Positions 1 through 7,246 of a stretch of DNA of 21,218 nt are shown in pieces. The notes under the pieces are model-generated. The model had not been told where the DNA came from. It did no database searches and was given only the letters and a program-made list of their open reading frames with translations. The stretch lies in NCBI GenBank assembly GCA_029548025.1, contig JAKPOE010000106.1, positions 1 through 21,218 on the forward strand, in the 5' to 3' direction. This DNA comes from Spirochaetota bacterium. GTDB taxonomy: Bacteria; Spirochaetota; UBA4802; UB4802. Position numbers and translations under genes: made by a program. The first letter of the stretch is position 1, and each line of letters begins with the position of its first letter.

Positions 1-160
1 AGTGTGATATTGAATAAAGTGGTGCTAATGATACTTGATTGCTTTTGATGATAAGATTTTTTTTTGCGATACTATGTTCTGGTAATTGTATCTGTCCATT
101 GACGATGTTTGTCCAGGATAAAGTAATTACAAAAAATGTTATTAATATACTTTTATTCAT
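1..160 (-). CDS. N-terminal part of an exported protein, cut by the left window edge
   Basis: An ATG at 160 (minus strand) opens a frame that stays open to base 1, about 53 codons. The first residues are a classic export signal: Met-Asn-Lys, then a hydrophobic run (ILITFFVITLSW), then a polar stretch ending in NG before QIQLPEHS, which suggests signal peptidase cleavage near residue 23 or a periplasmic or outer-membrane protein. I do not recognise the family from so short a piece. There is no strong Shine-Dalgarno sequence before the ATG. The gene is divergent from the PhzF gene at 445, so the 285 bases between them should hold both promoters. It is too short here to be sure it is expressed. 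Confidence 0.5.
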   Translation of the reverse strand, partial: MNKSILITFFVITLSWTNIVNGQIQLPEHSIAKKNLIIKSNQVSLAPLYSISH

Positions 161-350
161 AAAGTTATTTTAGTGTATAATTATTGTAATTTCAATTTTA
201 ATGATGTAGTTAAAATAAAGAACATAGTAAAAATGTTAGAAGAATAAATTATACTTACTCATGACATTGTACACATTCACTTAAGGTGTTATATATAGTA
301 TTGTGATATCAACAGCAAGTCATTTTATTAATTATTTTTTGGTGAACTTA

Positions 351-379
351 TTGACATGATAGATGAGACAAATTATTAA
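351..379 (+). promoter_or_regulatory. Sigma-70-type promoter upstream of the PhzF gene
   Basis: A perfect -35 box TTGACA (351-356), a 17-base spacer and TATTAA (374-379, 4 of 6 matches to TATAAT) lie 65 bases before the start codon at 445. The rest of the 161-444 interval is AT-rich and holds no other feature I can support. Confidence 0.5.
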
Positions 380-444
380 AGAAAAATGATATGCTGTTTT
401 TTGCATTATTTATTCAATAACATTAAAAAGGTTGAAGAAGCAAA

Positions 445-1263
445 GTGATACCACTCTATATTGTTGATGCATTTACACAAGAGCCATTCAAAGGTAATCC
501 AGCAGCTGTGTGTGTATTGTCTTCTACAATATCTGATCAACTAATGCAGGCTATAGCGTATGAATTGAATTGTCCTGAAACAGCCTTTGTCATGAAACAG
601 GATGATGGTTTTTCATTACGGTGGTTTGCGCCATTACAGGAAATGGATCTATGCGGGCACGCAACATTGGCTACAGCTCACATTCTTTATCAACAGCAGA
701 TTATTAATCCAGATCAAATGATTAGATTTTATACCAGAAGCGGTTTGCTTTTGGTAAAGAGTCAGGGTGATACAATTATAATGGATTTCCCAAAAGAGGA
801 ATCAAGTGAATGTTCAATCCAGCAATGGATCATTGATGCATTAGGAGTAAAACCTGTTTTTACAGGCAAAAATAGGATGGATTACCTAATAGAAGTAGAA
901 TCAGATAAGGAAGTTATCATGGTAAGTCCTGATTTTATTACATTAAAAAACCTTGATAGTCGCGGTGTTATCATTACTGCGCAATCTTCAAAAAACGAAT
1001 TTGATTTTGTGTCCCGATTTTTTGCACCTGGAATCGGAGTAAATGAGGATCCAGTGACTGGTTCAGCACATTGTTGTTTAGGACCTTACTGGCAAAAGAA
1101 ATTGCATAAAAATCACTTTGTTGCATATCAGGCTTCACAACGTGGTGGGATGCTGAAGATTGAAGTGAAGGATAACAGGGTGTTTATTGGTGGAACAGCG
1201 ATAACTGTTTTGAAAGGTGAATTCAATATTCAGGAAGTTTGTTATGTGCAGGATAACCTCTGA
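445..1263 (+). CDS. PhzF/YddE-family isomerase or epimerase-like enzyme
   Basis: This 272-residue protein matches the PhzF fold family (phenazine biosynthesis PhzF, E. coli YddE), made of two similar halves with the active site between them. The family signatures are visible: N-terminal VDAFT and GNPAAVCVL, the catalytic glutamate as Glu45 in NCPETAFV, DLCGHATLATAHIL near 67-80, and the second-half motif GVNEDPVTGSAHCCLGPYW. Known members catalyse proton shifts on small cyclic or amino acid-like substrates; the substrate here cannot be read from sequence. No phenazine genes are nearby, so a role in phenazine synthesis is not supported. The start is GTG at 445, preceded by a GAAG-type ribosome site. 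Length and motifs indicate an intact gene. It may be co-transcribed with the nitroreductase that follows. Confidence 0.9.
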   Translation: MIPLYIVDAFTQEPFKGNPAAVCVLSSTISDQLMQAIAYELNCPETAFVMKQDDGFSLRWFAPLQEMDLCGHATLATAHILYQQQIINPDQMIRFYTRSGLLLVKSQGDTIIMDFPKEESSECSIQQWIIDALGVKPVFTGKNRMDYLIEVESDKEVIMVSPDFITLKNLDSRGVIITAQSSKNEFDFVSRFFAPGIGVNEDPVTGSAHCCLGPYWQKKLHKNHFVAYQASQRGGMLKIEVKDNRVFIGGTAITVLKGEFNIQEVCYVQDNL

Positions 1264-1269
1264 TATTGA

Positions 1270-1383
1270 GATTATGGACGTAATCGTGGGGAAACAAGTA
1301 TTGAAAAAATGTTTTATCATATGGTGAATAATGCAAAACCTGATTTGAGAGATATCCATAATTTTATTTCAGTAATAAATTAA
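1270..1383 (+). pseudogene. Short coding remnant (about 37 codons) of unknown family
   Basis: Between the PhzF and nitroreductase genes a frame beginning just after a TGA at 1267-1269 reads DYGRNRGETSIEKMFYHM and continues to a TAA at 1381-1383. Its amino acid mix looks protein-like, but it has no plausible start with a ribosome site; the first ATG comes at residue 13. It could be the C-terminal stump of a decayed gene, or chance. I do not recognise it. Confidence 0.2.
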
Positions 1384-1419
1384 CATGATAAGAATATTGT
1401 ATTGAAAGGATAATAAAGC

Positions 1420-2241
1420 ATGTCAGCAGTAATAATTGATACAGAAAAGTGTAAAAAAGATAAATTGTGTGTGCTGGAATGTCCCATGAAGATCATTATA
1501 TTGAACAGTGATACAGGTATACCAGAAACAATACACAATGCAGAGAACATGTGTCTTGATTGTGGGCACTGTATTGCTGTTTGTCCATATGGGGCGTTAA
1601 GTTTAACATCAATGAAGGTTGAAGAATGTCAGAGTATTTCACAAAATTTTAACCCGGGTATTGAGATCATCGAATATTATTTTAAATCAAGACGCTCAAT
1701 ACGCAGATTTAAAAATAAAACAGTAGAGAAAGAAAAGCTTGAAAAATTGTTAGATATAACAGCATATGCACCAACAGGTCATAATTCGCGAACTGTTGAA
1801 TTTATTGTGTATACACAGAAAGAAGAAATAAAAAAATTAACAGAACATGTTATTGATTGGATGCAATTAATGATCAGTTCATCTCCGGATATAGGTAAAA
1901 GCATGCATTTTGACATGATAACAAAAGCATGGGCTTCAGGTGTTGATGTTGTCATGCACAATGCACCAGTGGTTATAGTAGCACATGGTAATAAAAACAA
2001 TCCCAATACCCCAACTTCATGTACTATAGCACTTGCACATTTGGAATTAATAGCGCAAGCATTTGGATTGGGGTGCTGCTGGGCAGGATATTTTACATGG
2101 TGTGCTATGGCATATCCTCCATTAAGGAAAGCGTTGAGTATCCCAGATGATAATGGAATATATGGAACAATGCTGACCGGATATCCCATTGCAAAATACT
2201 ATCGCATACCCAGACGGCAAGCTTTGGTTGAATGGAGATGA
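1420..2241 (+). CDS. Nitroreductase-family flavoprotein with N-terminal 2x[4Fe-4S] ferredoxin domain
   Basis: This 273-residue protein joins a bacterial ferredoxin domain (about 1-62) to an FMN-dependent nitroreductase domain (about 85-273). Cluster one is C11-x2-D14-x2-C17-x3-C21-P, with aspartate where the second cysteine usually sits; cluster two is complete at C45, C48, C51 and C55. The flavin domain starts with SRRSIRRF and has YAPTGHNSR, both typical of FMN contacts. The family uses electrons from the iron-sulfur domain to reduce small organic substrates such as nitro or quinone compounds; the physiological substrate is unknown. The ATG at 1420 follows AAAGGA by ten bases. The insertion sequence begins only 22 bases after its stop codon but does not disrupt it. 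An Asp-ligated cluster can lose one iron readily, as in Pyrococcus furiosus ferredoxin. Confidence 0.88.
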   Translation: MSAVIIDTEKCKKDKLCVLECPMKIIILNSDTGIPETIHNAENMCLDCGHCIAVCPYGALSLTSMKVEECQSISQNFNPGIEIIEYYFKSRRSIRRFKNKTVEKEKLEKLLDITAYAPTGHNSRTVEFIVYTQKEEIKKLTEHVIDWMQLMISSSPDIGKSMHFDMITKAWASGVDVVMHNAPVVIVAHGNKNNPNTPTSCTIALAHLELIAQAFGLGCCWAGYFTWCAMAYPPLRKALSIPDDNGIYGTMLTGYPIAKYYRIPRRQALVEWR

Positions 2242-2262
2242 AGGTCTCATTAATTCTATTAA

Positions 2263-3634
2263 TCAGGCTGTCGAATTTTAACTTTTAAACTATTGACTTC
2301 CCCTTACTGCTTTATAACAAATGGACTTTATACCAGATAGCATCGCTCAAACAGCTCACCACTACCCATGGTGGGCTAATCTATAGCATCTGCATACTGA
2401 AATTACCCATTTTCAGTATATTGTGCATCATACAGAGCAATGACCCTTCCATCGCAACCTTATCTCGTCCCCGTCGCATGTATATGCGATATTTCAAATT
2501 GTGCTTTATGTTCCCATTCGGTGATTCAGAACAGTGTGACCGTCGCTTGTATTTCTCCTTGTTTTCGCTCTTCGATAAACAATGCCTCATCGCTTCACGA
2601 TACCCTTCCTTTTTATCTCGGGTGATTGTCCGATACTCACTCTTCGTGCACCTCGTTCGATCACAACAGGATAAACATGCAGCCCGGTTAGCATATCGAA
2701 AAAAATTCCTCCCACCAGCACTATATTCATTCTGAAAAAAAAGTGGTATACCATGCGGACATTGATACCAGTTTGTTTCAGGACAATAGGTGAAATGATA
2801 TGTATCAAACGCTCCTTTCTTCTGAACACCACGCCTGTCAACATCATACCGCCTGTCAGGTATCAATGCTTCCTGATTCATCGCAGCAAGTTTTTCGTAA
2901 TTATCAAGAGATGCAAAACCAGCATCCGCAGCAACGATTTCATGAGATTGCCCACACTTTTCCCTGCTCCCTTCAATAACCGGAACAAGCGCCTTACCAT
3001 CATTGTCTTCCTCATTGATTTGAAAATGGGTAATAATATCATGATGTGCGTCAACCGCAGTCGTCATCGAATAGGCGGGGTTAATTTCACCATTCGCCTG
3101 CTGCATCGTATGACTATCAAAATCAGTTAGATTGATCTTCTCATTTTTCTCAATCTTCTCCAGCTCCTTACCTGACTTGCCCTCCTTCTTCTTCTCAATT
3201 CGCTTCCGCAGTTCCTCTTTTGCCTCGACTACCCGTGCCTCCTGACGACGCAATGCCTCAATTTCTTCATCCCTGCGCTCATCTCGGTCTACATCATCCA
3301 TGAATCTCGTTAGTTTCTCCTTAATGGTGTCTTCCAGCCGATTCAAACCATCAATGCTCTTGTCCTTCTTGCTTGACGCATTTGCCCGTATCTTGACCGA
3401 ATCAATTGACAATACTTCAAAATTCACCAGCCCCTTCTCAATGGCAAGCTGAACCGTTTGCACAAACATCTCTATAAGCTCCTTCTTGAAACGAACCAAA
3501 AACTTCCCTATCGTCGAGTGGTCTATGACGCGGTTCCCTGAATTGTCTCATCGCTTTCTCCCTGCATTTTTTGCTTGATTGTGGAATACTATTGTCATAT
3601 TATCCTTTTTGTGTCAATTAATTCGACAGCCTGA
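2263..3634 (-). mobile_element. IS1182-type insertion sequence, internally deleted
   Basis: The element is bounded by inverted repeats: TCAGGCTGTCGAATT at 2263-2277 and its exact complement at 3620-3634. It contains one transposase reading frame on the minus strand. Total length is about 1.37 kb, shorter than the usual 1.6-1.9 kb of IS1182 relatives, consistent with loss of the region encoding the transposase N-terminal domain. The only possible target duplication is AAT on each side, too short to be convincing. The right end sits against a terminator hairpin for the neighbouring lipoprotein gene. The element is likely immobile unless supplied with transposase from another copy. Confidence 0.85.
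2381..3598 (-). pseudogene. IS1182-family transposase, N-terminal deletion and nonsense codon
   Basis: The long open frame (372 codons below 3499) carries the catalytic part of an IS1182/DDE transposase: FEVLSIDSVKIRANAS (first Asp region), NLTDFDSHTM, EEDNDGKALVPVIE, DAGFASLDNYEKL and a C-terminal KVAMEGSLLCMMHNIL. Reading upstream in the same frame gives NRVIDHSTIGKFLVRF, the conserved DHSTI segment, then a TGA at 3548-3550. Before it comes a 16-codon piece with its own ATG at 3598 and an AAAGGATA-type ribosome site. Relatives carry roughly 70-80 more residues between these two pieces, so an internal deletion joined the start to the middle and left a stop at the junction. A shortened product from a TTG at 3499 is conceivable but would lack the N-terminal domain. 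Confidence 0.8.
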
Positions 3635-3650
3635 ATCAATGAATAAAATA

Positions 3651-3678
3651 AAAAAGCAGGAAGACATGCCTGCTTTTT
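3651..3678 (-). terminator. Rho-independent terminator after the lipoprotein gene
   Basis: The arms AAAAAGCAGG (3651-3660) and CCTGCTTTTT (3669-3678) pair perfectly over ten bases around an eight-base loop. A-runs flank one side and T-runs the other, so it can act in both directions. It lies 26 bases past the stop of the minus-strand lipoprotein gene and also shields it from the insertion sequence. Confidence 0.85.
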
Positions 3679-3704
3679 AGTCATTACATGGAAGCTAATT
3701 ATTA

Positions 3705-4151
3705 TTAATAAGCGCCGCCTTCAACCTCTTTCTTTAATCCCTTTTTCTCGATCTGATATACGATTTCGCAGTGATCCTCTTCATCGTACGTTTCTTTAAC
3801 TATGGTTCCACCTTTTACTAAACCTTCAAATTCTTTTGCAACTGCTACACCTGTCGATGCATAGTCAGCAGCTCCAGCAGCACCTTCTAATCGGGCACCT
3901 TTAAATTTTTCTACAATACGCTTTTCAGCCATTGCAATAGCAGCCTCTTTTGCTGTTCCTCGTCTCATAACCCTGTCTTTAAGTCCTGGTTTTGGAGCAC
4001 CGGTTGCAGTTACTCGGAAAATATCGGGTGTTACCCATCCTTCAGAAATATAGCTATCCCCTTTTACCTGCCCACCCATTTTGGAACTTCCGCATGCTGT
4101 GAAACTAATTGCAACAACAGCTATTAATGCAACTAACAAAAATCTTTTCAT
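3705..4151 (-). CDS. Small LPP20-like lipoprotein
   Basis: This 148-residue protein begins with a lipoprotein signal: Met-Lys-Arg, a hydrophobic run, and a relaxed lipobox F17-T18-A19-C20 followed by GSS. A bulky residue at -3 is tolerated in spirochaetal lipoproteins, which is one hint about the host. The mature part has a segment around AKEAAIAMAEKRIVEKFKGARLEG that resembles the helical motif of LPP20-type lipoproteins (Ala-rich, alternating charged residues); its biochemical function is unknown. The gene has an excellent ribosome site (GGAGG eight bases before the ATG), a near-consensus promoter at 4243-4271 and its own terminator, so it is a single-gene unit and probably well expressed. 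It is likely membrane-anchored and facing the periplasm or surface. Confidence 0.75.
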   Translation of the reverse strand: MKRFLLVALIAVVAISFTACGSSKMGGQVKGDSYISEGWVTPDIFRVTATGAPKPGLKDRVMRRGTAKEAAIAMAEKRIVEKFKGARLEGAAGAADYASTGVAVAKEFEGLVKGGTIVKETYDEEDHCEIVYQIEKKGLKKEVEGGAY

Positions 4152-4174
4152 ATAAGACTCCTCCTTCTCTTTAG

Positions 4175-4186
4175 GGGGTTAACCCC
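4175..4186. promoter_or_regulatory. Perfect 12-bp palindrome in the lipoprotein gene leader
   Basis: GGGGTTAACCCC is an uninterrupted palindrome in the transcribed leader, 24 bases upstream of the lipoprotein start codon. It could be a repressor operator or a small RNA hairpin; nothing else in the sequence decides this. Confidence 0.35.
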
Positions 4187-4242
4187 ATGATATATTATTA
4201 ATTAAAACACTGTGTACATGGCACAAGCCGTACACTCAGTAA

Positions 4243-4271
4243 ATAATACAAAAATTTAATGAAACCGTCAA
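4243..4271 (-). promoter_or_regulatory. Strong sigma-70-type promoter of the lipoprotein gene
   Basis: On the minus strand, TTGACG (4266-4271), a 17-base spacer and TATTAT (4243-4248) give five of six matches in each box. Transcription would start near 4236, leaving a leader of about 85 bases. Confidence 0.65.
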
Positions 4272-4375
4272 CACAAAAAATAAAATTTTTGGTGATAGCA
4301 TGAACTAACATTGTTCAGAAAATAATAAACTGTAGTACTGTGTATTAAACAAAAAGTGCAAAAAAATTAATGATT

Positions 4376-4915
4376 TTATTTATTATTTTCTTTATCTATG
4401 GATACCAATGTAAAAAATATGATAACACATATAATGATTGCATTGACAAAGAACCATAGAAATGGCAATTCACGATTTGATATCCAGCAATATGTTAATG
4501 ATGCTACAGTGCCTGTGCTGAAGAATACTATCATTATCTCGTGGTATTCTGATAGTGCAGCTGCTATGATATCCCAGATGGAGTCGGTTATGGTAACTTT
4601 TACTGGTTCATAAGAACGACGTACCTGTGGTAAAATGATAAATAAAAGTATAGAGAATATCGATGATTGAAAGAACCAGTTATATGATAACAGAGGGATG
4701 AGAATCCCAACGATAAGTGATGCCAGTGCATAAACAGGGAATAATCTGAATTGTGACAGTAATGGCATCCAGTGGTCAGGAGCGCCAGTGATAACACCTT
4801 TTAGTTCCTGTTTTGTATATTCATCTTTTGATGAAAATAACGTATAGTATTCATAGATAATTATGATTAATCCTAGATAAAACACACATAATAAAAGTAT
4901 TGCAATTAACCCCAT
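4376..4915 (-). CDS. Five-helix integral membrane protein of unknown function
   Basis: This protein of about 179 residues has five hydrophobic segments: GLIAILLLCVFYLGLIIII at the N-terminus, YALASLIVGILIPLLSYNWF, FFQSSIFSILLFIILP, MIVFFSTGTVASLTYCW and FLWFFVNAIIICVIIFFTL, with a short charged C-terminus. I recognise no family or catalytic motif. The open frame extends upstream to a TTG at 4930, but the run of codons there is itself the ribosome site GAGGAGG; the ATG at 4915, six bases past it, is the better start and is used here. No close neighbour suggests a pathway: repeats lie upstream, and about 220 bases of AT-rich DNA with the next gene's promoter lie downstream. Confidence 0.7.
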   Translation of the reverse strand: MGLIAILLLCVFYLGLIIIIYEYYTLFSSKDEYTKQELKGVITGAPDHWMPLLSQFRLFPVYALASLIVGILIPLLSYNWFFQSSIFSILLFIILPQVRRSYEPVKVTITDSIWDIIAAALSEYHEIMIVFFSTGTVASLTYCWISNRELPFLWFFVNAIIICVIIFFTLVSIDKENNK

Positions 4916-4949
4916 GTGATTCCTCCTCAAAAAATTAAATTATGCATTC

Positions 4950-5215
4950 CTGTCATTCCGTGCTTAACACAGAATCTATTGTGCCGCTACCGTCATTCTG
5001 GACTTGTTCCGGAATCCAGATGTGCAACGTTAGATCCTGAAACCAGTTCAGAACATGGTTCAGGATGACACTCCGCACATTGTCATTCTGAGGGGAGAAG
5101 CCCCGAAGAATCAATTGGTTCACAAAACAACGAGATTCTTTGCCTTGCTCAGGATGACGGTCATTCACCAGACGATGAGAACCTCCGTCGTTGGTTCAAG
5201 ATGATGTGTCGCCCA
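4950..5215. repeat. Cluster of interspersed palindromic repeat units
   Basis: This stretch is built from short repeats of the type TCATTCTGAG...GAAGAATC and TCATTCTGGACTTGTTCC, seen between genes in many unrelated bacterial genomes. The best-formed unit is 5082-5158, 77 bases long: GTCATTCTGAG (5082-5092) with GAAGAATC (5105-5112), a middle containing TTCACAAAAC, then GATTCTT (5134-5140) and CTCAGGATGAC (5148-5158), which complement the first half imperfectly. A second copy of exactly the same length lies at 9811-9887. Partial units fill the rest. An apparent 71-codon frame through the cluster is a by-product of the repeat. The unit can fold as a long hairpin in RNA or DNA. Bases 5216-5389 hold only small inverted repeats. 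Confidence 0.8.
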
Positions 5216-5387
5216 ACACAGGCGCCACTATGCACCATGGCAGTGGTGTTGCATAGTAACACTATTTGTGCGGCTACAGAGCAACTATGCATTATCCCGG
5301 AATACATAAAATAATATCGTAATAAAAAAATACTGATTAGTGTAAATTTTGCAAGTATTTTTTAACCCGGAAAGCTTATTCAGGAGT

Positions 5388-5396
5388 AACTATCGC
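5388..5396 (-). repeat. GCGATAGTT iterated motif (copy overlapping the purN stop)
   Basis: This is one of nine exact copies in the window. Its TAG supplies the stop codon of purN (reading CGA TAG). The wider context GTAACTATCGC followed by A/C-CA on the plus strand is shared with the copies at 9998 and 20188. Confidence 0.7.
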
Positions 5397-5998
5397 ACAA
5401 TATAAACTTTTCTGCCTTTAATAAAAATCTTATCCTTGCAGAAAAGCCGTACTGATTCAATCAATAGTTGATGCTCTTCCTTGAGGATGCGCGCCGATAA
5501 GGTATCCTCAGTATCATCGTCATAAACAGGGACAGCTTTTTGCAAAATAATTGGACCTGAATCGGTACCCTCATCAATAAAGTGCGTTGTGCATCCAGAA
5601 ATCTTTACACCATATTCCAGCGCCTGCCTTTGTGCATGTGTACCGGGAAATGCTGGCAGAAGAGCAGGATGTATATTGATAATGCTATTTTTAAATTCAT
5701 GTACAAAATACGGTGTTAAAAGGCGCATGTATCCTGCTGTAACGACGACATCGGTACTGTATTCATGCAACAATTGTACCATAGCTTTTTCATGTTCCTG
5801 GCGGCTTTTGTACTGCCCGGGGTTAATAAAAAAAGCCGGGATAGATAGCTCCTGTGCAATGTCAAGGGCTCTGACCCCTTCGGTATCAGAAATAACAACC
5901 CCCGTTTTTGCAGGTATGGTGCCCTTTATAATGGCTTTTGCAACAGCTTGAAAGTTTGAACCACGTCCTGAAACTAAAAATGATACAGTTTTTTTCAT
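5390..5998 (-). CDS. purN: Phosphoribosylglycinamide formyltransferase (GAR transformylase 1)
   Basis: PurN transfers a formyl group from 10-formyltetrahydrofolate to glycinamide ribonucleotide, the third step of de novo purine synthesis, in the cytoplasm. The 202-residue length is typical. Family features are present in order: the phosphate-binding loop SGRGSNFQA (10-18), the catalytic segment NIHPALLPAFPG with Asn108 and His110, and HFIDEGTDSGPII with Asp146, completing the Asn-His-Asp set. The gene starts at ATG 5998, 21 bases after the stop of the PP-loop gene, so the two are probably one transcript. No other purine genes are in the window. Its stop codon lies inside a copy of the iterated GCGATAGTT motif. 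Confidence 0.95.
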   Translation of the reverse strand: MKKTVSFLVSGRGSNFQAVAKAIIKGTIPAKTGVVISDTEGVRALDIAQELSIPAFFINPGQYKSRQEHEKAMVQLLHEYSTDVVVTAGYMRLLTPYFVHEFKNSIINIHPALLPAFPGTHAQRQALEYGVKISGCTTHFIDEGTDSGPIILQKAVPVYDDDTEDTLSARILKEEHQLLIESVRLFCKDKIFIKGRKVYIVR

Positions 5999-6019
5999 TG
6001 TATTACTCCGGTGCCATAA

Positions 6020-7027
6020 TTATATCCGCATTTGATTTAACAGAGCATCACCTATGGGTTTATCAACCATAAGATTACTTATACGCTGTCCCTGTATTAA
6101 TAGTGCAATGCTATTTTCTGTCATTGTTGGGCGGCCATAGCGAGCCATAATCTGTGTAAGCAGTAGATAGTCGTTTTGCGTAATGGTTCCCCTGCCATAC
6201 ATGACAGGACCTTTAAAATCTGGTTCAACATAAAAATCAGCATGCTGTTTATACCTGTCAAGTATTATGCATTCTTCTTCATTGCGGGCTACTATGATAC
6301 TTGCTTTATCATGTAACCGATAGTGCCTCCCAATGTTGACAAGGTAAAGATCAAGGGTGCTGTAAGGAGGATGGGCAAACAGGTCCTTAACCCGTGATGC
6401 AATCTGGGGCATGGTTAAAAAGCAACCTCCAGCAGGCGATTGATAATCCTGTATTCCTGAATCCTGTGCTAATTGCATCTGCTGCTGACGTGAACGACCT
6501 GATATAGCATAGAGCATATCTCTGTTGACAATACCTTTTTGTTCAGGGACGGTTGGTGGTAGCAGCTTTGCCGATAACGGGCGTAGCAGTATCCCTTCAA
6601 GCCCGCTTTCTTTTTCTATATGTCGCAACATTGCTTTGTACTGTGACATGGGCCTTTGACCAACCACATCACCGGTAATGACAAATGAAGCATTATGCCT
6701 TTGCATATACTCCTTTGCTTTTTGTAAAAAGAAAATTTTACAGTCAATACATGGATTTGCACGTTTACCATAGCCATGTACTGGATGTGCAATAACCTGC
6801 ATATACTGTTCGTCGCAGCGATAGTATTCCAGTGGAAGATCAATCTGCTTTGCCAGTTGTGCAGCCGCAAGGCTATCGGGAGGTTTTTGGGGGTCAACTG
6901 ATGGCAAAATGCAGTGCAGTCCAATAACCTCAACTCCCTGACGAGCAACTATCGCTGCAGCAAGCAGGCTATCCAGTCCACCAGAATACAGGGCTATTGC
7001 TTTTGCCTTCATGGTGTTATTCTTCAT
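6020..7027 (-). CDS. PP-loop ATPase (MnmA/ThiI-like) with probable C-terminal NFACT-R-like RNA-binding domain
   Basis: This 335-residue protein starts with the PP-loop SGGLDS (15-20), which binds ATP to adenylate a nucleobase, as in the tRNA thiolation enzymes MnmA and ThiI. NPCIDCK (near 93) and TGDVVGQRPMSQ are highly characteristic of a conserved family often labelled tRNA-thiouridylase-like; RPLSAKLLPPT and SPAGGCFLT follow. The C-terminal third (from about 225, VNIGRHYRL through KGPVMYGRG) resembles the NFACT-R-type RNA-binding domain that Burroughs and Aravind linked to RNA-modification enzymes. A role in sulfur or related modification of tRNA is therefore inferred, with target base unknown. 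It differs from true MnmA in length and motif spacing. The start could be ATG 7027 or ATG 7012; the second has a better-placed GAAG. It is followed closely by purN. Confidence 0.8.
   Translation of the reverse strand: MKNNTMKAKAIALYSGGLDSLLAAAIVARQGVEVIGLHCILPSVDPQKPPDSLAAAQLAKQIDLPLEYYRCDEQYMQVIAHPVHGYGKRANPCIDCKIFFLQKAKEYMQRHNASFVITGDVVGQRPMSQYKAMLRHIEKESGLEGILLRPLSAKLLPPTVPEQKGIVNRDMLYAISGRSRQQQMQLAQDSGIQDYQSPAGGCFLTMPQIASRVKDLFAHPPYSTLDLYLVNIGRHYRLHDKASIIVARNEEECIILDRYKQHADFYVEPDFKGPVMYGRGTITQNDYLLLTQIMARYGRPTMTENSIALLIQGQRISNLMVDKPIGDALLNQMRI
6947..6955 (-). repeat. GCGATAGTT iterated motif (in the PP-loop gene)
   Basis: This exact copy inside the coding sequence reads Ala-Ile-Val in the gene's frame. 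Confidence 0.65.
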
Positions 7028-7246
7028 AGTGATGAAAAAGTTTTGCCATTGCTGCTACTGCTACCTGCATGGCATTTACCTATACTGGGAATCATGGGTT
7101 TTTCCTTGAAAGCTTGAGTGTATCATTACTTCTATATAAAAAGGGTATGCATGGCAATGAAAGTCAAGGAATTATTTTATTACTATGATGTGCCTGATAG
7201 CAAAGTACCAGGATGGATACTGCACTATTACTGGATATTGTTTTTG

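Noticed and set aside
3548..3550. In-frame TGA in the transposase as a possible selenocysteine codon
   Set aside because: The organism decodes UGA as Sec, but this TGA falls at a deletion junction, no family member has a Cys there, and no hairpin of SECIS type is seen just downstream.
4953..5168. 71-codon minus-strand frame in the repeat cluster
   Set aside because: It is a translation of the palindromic repeats; the same pattern appears in the second repeat cluster, with no ribosome site or independent conservation.
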